NCBI GenBank assembly: GCA_002381865.1
Contig: DFYO01000009.1
Location: 1 to 44,144, forward strand
DNA length: 44,144 nt
Direction of reading: 5' to 3'
Source of the DNA: Clostridiales bacterium UBA4080
Lineage (GTDB): Bacteria; Bacillota; Clostridia; Lachnospirales; Vallitaleaceae
In this document: in pieces, positions 41,816 through 44,144 of the stretch
Position numbering within the stretch: position 1 is the first letter of the stretch
Layout of the letters: the number at the start of each line of letters is the position of its first letter
The notes under the pieces: generated by a model
What the model was told of the DNA's origin: nothing
Databases searched by the model: none
The model's input: only the letters and a program-made list of their open reading frames with translations
Program-made: the position numbers and the translations under genes

Positions 41816-43159
41816 ATGAGAATTACAAATTCAATGATGAGATCGGATTCCCTATGGAATATTAACAGAAATGAAATTATGATGAATAAGTATCAGACAC
41901 AGCTTTCATCAGGAAAAAAAATTCAAAAGCCTTCAGAGGATCCGATTGTAGCAATTAGGGCCTTGAAGTTCAGGGCAAATGTAAAAAAAATAGCACAATA
42001 TAAAACAAATGCAGAGGATGCAACAAGCTGGCTTTCAACTACAGAGCAATCCTTGGATAATTCAGTTAGCCTATTAAAAAGAGCAAGGGATTTATGCGTT
42101 CAAGGAGCATCAGACGTATTTACAACGAATGAAAGAGAAAGTATTGTAACTGAGCTTGAACAGCTTAAAACTCAACTGCTCAGTGAAGCCAATGTTAATT
42201 ACGCAGGAAGATATATTTATTCGGGATATAAAACTAATAAGCCTGTAGTGTTTGTGGAAGACCAGACAGGAGTTAATTTTGATATTACGGAAACTTTTGC
42301 AAATGACCAGGTTGAAAAAATTCAAAAGGCAGTTGAAACAGGAGCACCTGGATCAGGAGAATATCAAATATCAGATGCCTATCGAATACGACTTGGATAT
42401 GATGATATTACTGATATTACAGCAGCTGGGATAGGTACCCTTACTATCAACGAAATGAATTCAGGCGATGATGATGCTTATGAACCTGCTCAGGGCTCGG
42501 TAAATTTCTTGAAGGATACCGGTGAATTAATCTTTAATTATGACAATGTTAGGGGCGAGGATGATTTGGGCAATCCTGTTGATCCGATACCGGCCAGCTT
42601 TAACATAGAGTATGGAAAGAATAATTTTGAAAAAGGCGATTTGTCACCAGAGCATTTCTTTAACTGTGTAAATACTACTGCAGTACCTCCTGTAACCTAC
42701 ACTATTCCTGACGACAAAATGATTTATCAGATTAGCTATAATCAGGAAATAATTGTAAACACTCTTGCAAAGGATGTATTTACAACAGATATGATTAGAG
42801 ATCTTGAAGAAATAATAAATGCAGTAAAGGGAATTACGGATGATGGTAGCGATTTCGAGGGTCTTAAGGAGGATTTGCTAGGAGATATTTTCTCGAAAAT
42901 GCTGACAAAGATTGATGCTCATAATAATAAGCTGATTAGAGAGGAGGCTGTTATTGGAAGTAAAATTAATCGTCTAGAATTAACTATAAATAGACTTGAG
43001 GATGATAAAATCAATTTTACTGAGCTGATGTCCTTAAATGAGGATGTAGATATGACAGAGGCTGTGCTTGATTTAAAAGCACATGAAATTGTTTATAATG
43101 CTTCGCTTACTTCTTCTTCAATGCTTATGCAAAAATCGCTTATAGATTTTATTAGATAA
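41816..43159 (+). CDS. flgL: Flagellar hook-associated protein FlgL, enlarged
   Basis: 447 aa with flagellin-like ends. The N-terminal part has MRITNSMMRSDSLWNINRNE, SSGKKIQKPSEDP and a YAGRYIYSGYKT segment (the usual end of D1). The C-terminal part has MSLNEDVDMTEAVLDLKAHE followed by IVYNASLTSSSMLMQKSLID. Typical FlgL is near 300 aa; the extra roughly 150 residues lie between about residues 150 and 340 and would form a surface-exposed domain. It joins FlgK to flagellin. GGAGGTG precedes the ATG. Confidence 0.92.
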   Translation: MRITNSMMRSDSLWNINRNEIMMNKYQTQLSSGKKIQKPSEDPIVAIRALKFRANVKKIAQYKTNAEDATSWLSTTEQSLDNSVSLLKRARDLCVQGASDVFTTNERESIVTELEQLKTQLLSEANVNYAGRYIYSGYKTNKPVVFVEDQTGVNFDITETFANDQVEKIQKAVETGAPGSGEYQISDAYRIRLGYDDITDITAAGIGTLTINEMNSGDDDAYEPAQGSVNFLKDTGELIFNYDNVRGEDDLGNPVDPIPASFNIEYGKNNFEKGDLSPEHFFNCVNTTAVPPVTYTIPDDKMIYQISYNQEIIVNTLAKDVFTTDMIRDLEEIINAVKGITDDGSDFEGLKEDLLGDIFSKMLTKIDAHNNKLIREEAVIGSKINRLELTINRLEDDKINFTELMSLNEDVDMTEAVLDLKAHEIVYNASLTSSSMLMQKSLIDFIR

Positions 43160-43243
43160 AAATGGATTTGTGAGAATACAGGGCTAAAGCCGTTAAATTA
43201 TTTCAAAACTATTGAAAAAAAGGAAAATTATAAATATATTTTA

Positions 43244-43272
43244 TTGGATATTCTGATGGTTTGTGGTATGCT
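43244..43272 (+). promoter_or_regulatory. Candidate sigma-A promoter before fliW
   Basis: TTGGAT (43244-43249), a 17-base spacer and TATGCT (43267-43272), 49 bases before the fliW start. It lies in the 161-base gap after flgL and could give fliW-csrA separate expression. Confidence 0.45.
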
Positions 43273-43320
43273 AAATATAAGAACATTATGAAAAAATCAT
43301 AGTGCAAAGGAGAGGTACAG

Positions 43321-43779
43321 ATGAAAATTAAAACCAAGTATTTTGGAGAAGTGGATATTGAGGATGAACTTATTTTAAGCTTTGAAGAGGGTATTTTTGG
43401 CTTTGAGGATAATAAAAGCTTTGTTATTGTTTACAACAATAAAACTGAGGCAAGTCCTTTTTGCTGGCTTCAGTCAACAGATGACTCAGCAGTATGCCTT
43501 CCCCTTATTGACCCGTTGGCATTTTTCCCAGAGTACAATCCTGAGATACCCGGAGATAGAGTTGCTAAAATAGGGGAACTTAAGGAAGAGGATTTAAAGC
43601 TCTTTACGGTTGTAGTTGTTCCGGAAGAAATCAAACGAATGACAACAAACCTTATGGCACCGATTTTAGTTAATGTTAAAACCAAAAAAGGTCTTCAGGT
43701 TGTAGTGGCAGATGAAGAATATGAAATTAGACATAATCTTTATGAGCAGATTATGCAGATGAAGGAGGCGACTGAATAG
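43321..43779 (+). CDS. fliW: Flagellar assembly factor FliW
   Basis: A 152-aa protein with the FliW beta-barrel pattern: KTKYFGEVDIEDELILSFEE, then GIFGFEDNKSFVI, the conserved FCWLQSTDDSAVCLPLIDP, and NLMAPILVNVKTKKGLQVV near the end. FliW binds either flagellin or CsrA. When flagellin is exported, freed FliW captures CsrA and lifts repression of flagellin translation. AAAGGAGAGG lies upstream of the ATG. Its stop is immediately followed by the csrA start, consistent with a fixed FliW:CsrA ratio. Confidence 0.95.
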   Translation: MKIKTKYFGEVDIEDELILSFEEGIFGFEDNKSFVIVYNNKTEASPFCWLQSTDDSAVCLPLIDPLAFFPEYNPEIPGDRVAKIGELKEEDLKLFTVVVVPEEIKRMTTNLMAPILVNVKTKKGLQVVVADEEYEIRHNLYEQIMQMKEATE

Positions 43780-43998
43780 ATGCTAGCCTTATCCAGAAAG
43801 CTTCAGGAATCGGTTATTATTGGAGACAACATTGAAATCACTGTGCTTTCGATTTCCAAGGACCAGGTTAAAATTGGAATAAATGCTCCTAAATCAGTAT
43901 CTATCCACAGAAAAGAGATATATCTTCAAATACAGGAAGAAAATCAGCAGGCAGCCCAGATGGACAACACTGCAATTGAAAAGCTAAATAATCTATAA
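43780..43998 (+). CDS. csrA: Translational regulator CsrA
   Basis: A 72-aa RNA-binding dimer protein: MLALSRKLQESVIIGDNIEI with the beta-1 Arg (LSRK), VKIGINAPKSVSIHRKEIY with the conserved AP-x-x-x-x-x-HR motif (Arg44-type residue present), and a C-terminal tail. CsrA binds GGA motifs and in Firmicutes represses flagellin mRNA translation; its activity is antagonised by FliW. The start codon abuts the fliW stop, and a GGAGG within the fliW end serves as ribosome binding site. Confidence 0.97.
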   Translation: MLALSRKLQESVIIGDNIEITVLSISKDQVKIGINAPKSVSIHRKEIYLQIQEENQQAAQMDNTAIEKLNNL

Positions 43999-44054
43999 TA
44001 ATTTGATAGAGGTATAAAGGATAACAAAGGGGTAGAAGCCTGGAGGTCTTTTCG

Positions 44055-44144
44055 ATGGATGTGAAGGTATGCTTGAGATGTAAAAGATTGTTTGAAAGCA
44101 CAACAGAGCTTCAAGGCTCAGTTTGTAGTAGCTGCTATGAGGAA
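44055..44144 (+). CDS. Second YvyF-like zinc protein, N-terminus only (runs off window)
   Basis: The frame from the ATG at 44055, preceded by TGGAGG, encodes 30 residues to the window edge: MDVKVCLRCKRLFE, then VCSSCYEE. Its Cys6/Cys9/Cys24/Cys27 pattern and MDVKxCxxC start match the yvyF-like protein at 36860 (MEVKNCIKC, then CPAC). It is therefore probably a paralogue in the same flagellar region, 56 bases after csrA. The rest of the gene, including any helix-turn-helix, is outside the window. Confidence 0.75.
   Translation, partial: MDVKVCLRCKRLFESTTELQGSVCSSCYEE

Overview
This is an AT-rich segment of a bacterial chromosome. The gene content suggests a motile, probably anaerobic Firmicute of the class Clostridia. 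The main reasons are the mbl-flhO-flhP gene order, the flgM-flgN-flgK-flgK-flgL-fliW-csrA block, the DegS/DegU-type two-component pair, YvyF- and ComF-type proteins, strong GGAGG-like ribosome binding sites and many TTG/GTG start codons. I did not find any tRNA, rRNA, CRISPR array or intact transposase.

Layout. (1) 1-5.6 kb: the tail of an unknown gene, a Crp/Fnr regulator, and a convergent operon for an RND efflux pump (small 82-aa protein, membrane fusion protein, RND transporter) with no outer-membrane partner. (2) 5.6-9.5 kb: a rearranged, decaying patch. A half-length SBF/ACR3-type transporter and a diguanylate cyclase are fused head-to-head with both 5' ends lost. A short ORF fragment, a lipoprotein and a pseudogene with an in-frame TGA follow. 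(3) 9.5-17.8 kb: mixed housekeeping and accessory genes (flavodoxin, YbjQ, ZupT, YjdM, a TruA-family enzyme, a TspO-like protein, an ArsC/Spx-like protein). Within it lies a CotH kinase / VTC polyphosphate polymerase / DUF4956 cassette. (4) 17.9-25.5 kb: a complete-looking Tad (Flp) pilus operon, flp-tadE-tadG-cpaB-tadZ-tadA-tadB-tadC-DUF192. It is followed almost without a gap by (5) a degS/degU-like pair (25.5-27.3 kb), then a soluble chemoreceptor preceded by a translationally coupled mini-ORF. (6) 28.9-32.4 kb: mbl, two flagellar rod/hook proteins and a FlgJ-type rod-binding protein, with a large nested palindrome (about 156 bp) between mbl and the rod genes. (7) 32.6-37.3 kb: metK, recD2, comF and a yvyF-like zinc protein. 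(8) 37.4-44.1 kb: the late flagellar operon behind a good sigma-D promoter (flgM, flgN, two flgK paralogues, a long flgL, fliW, csrA). The first 30 codons of a second yvyF-like gene run off the window end.

Together, the right two thirds form a surface-appendage and motility island. Tad pili, chemotaxis, the flagellar rod and hook junction, and post-transcriptional flagellin control (FliW-CsrA) lie next to sensor/regulator proteins that could coordinate them. The most unusual points are the CotH-VTC-DUF4956 cassette, a CpaB protein ending in a LysM domain, a TadZ with an apparently phosphorylatable receiver next to a DegSU pair, the nested palindrome, the head-to-head double truncation, and a TruA homologue with Asn in place of the usual active-site Arg.
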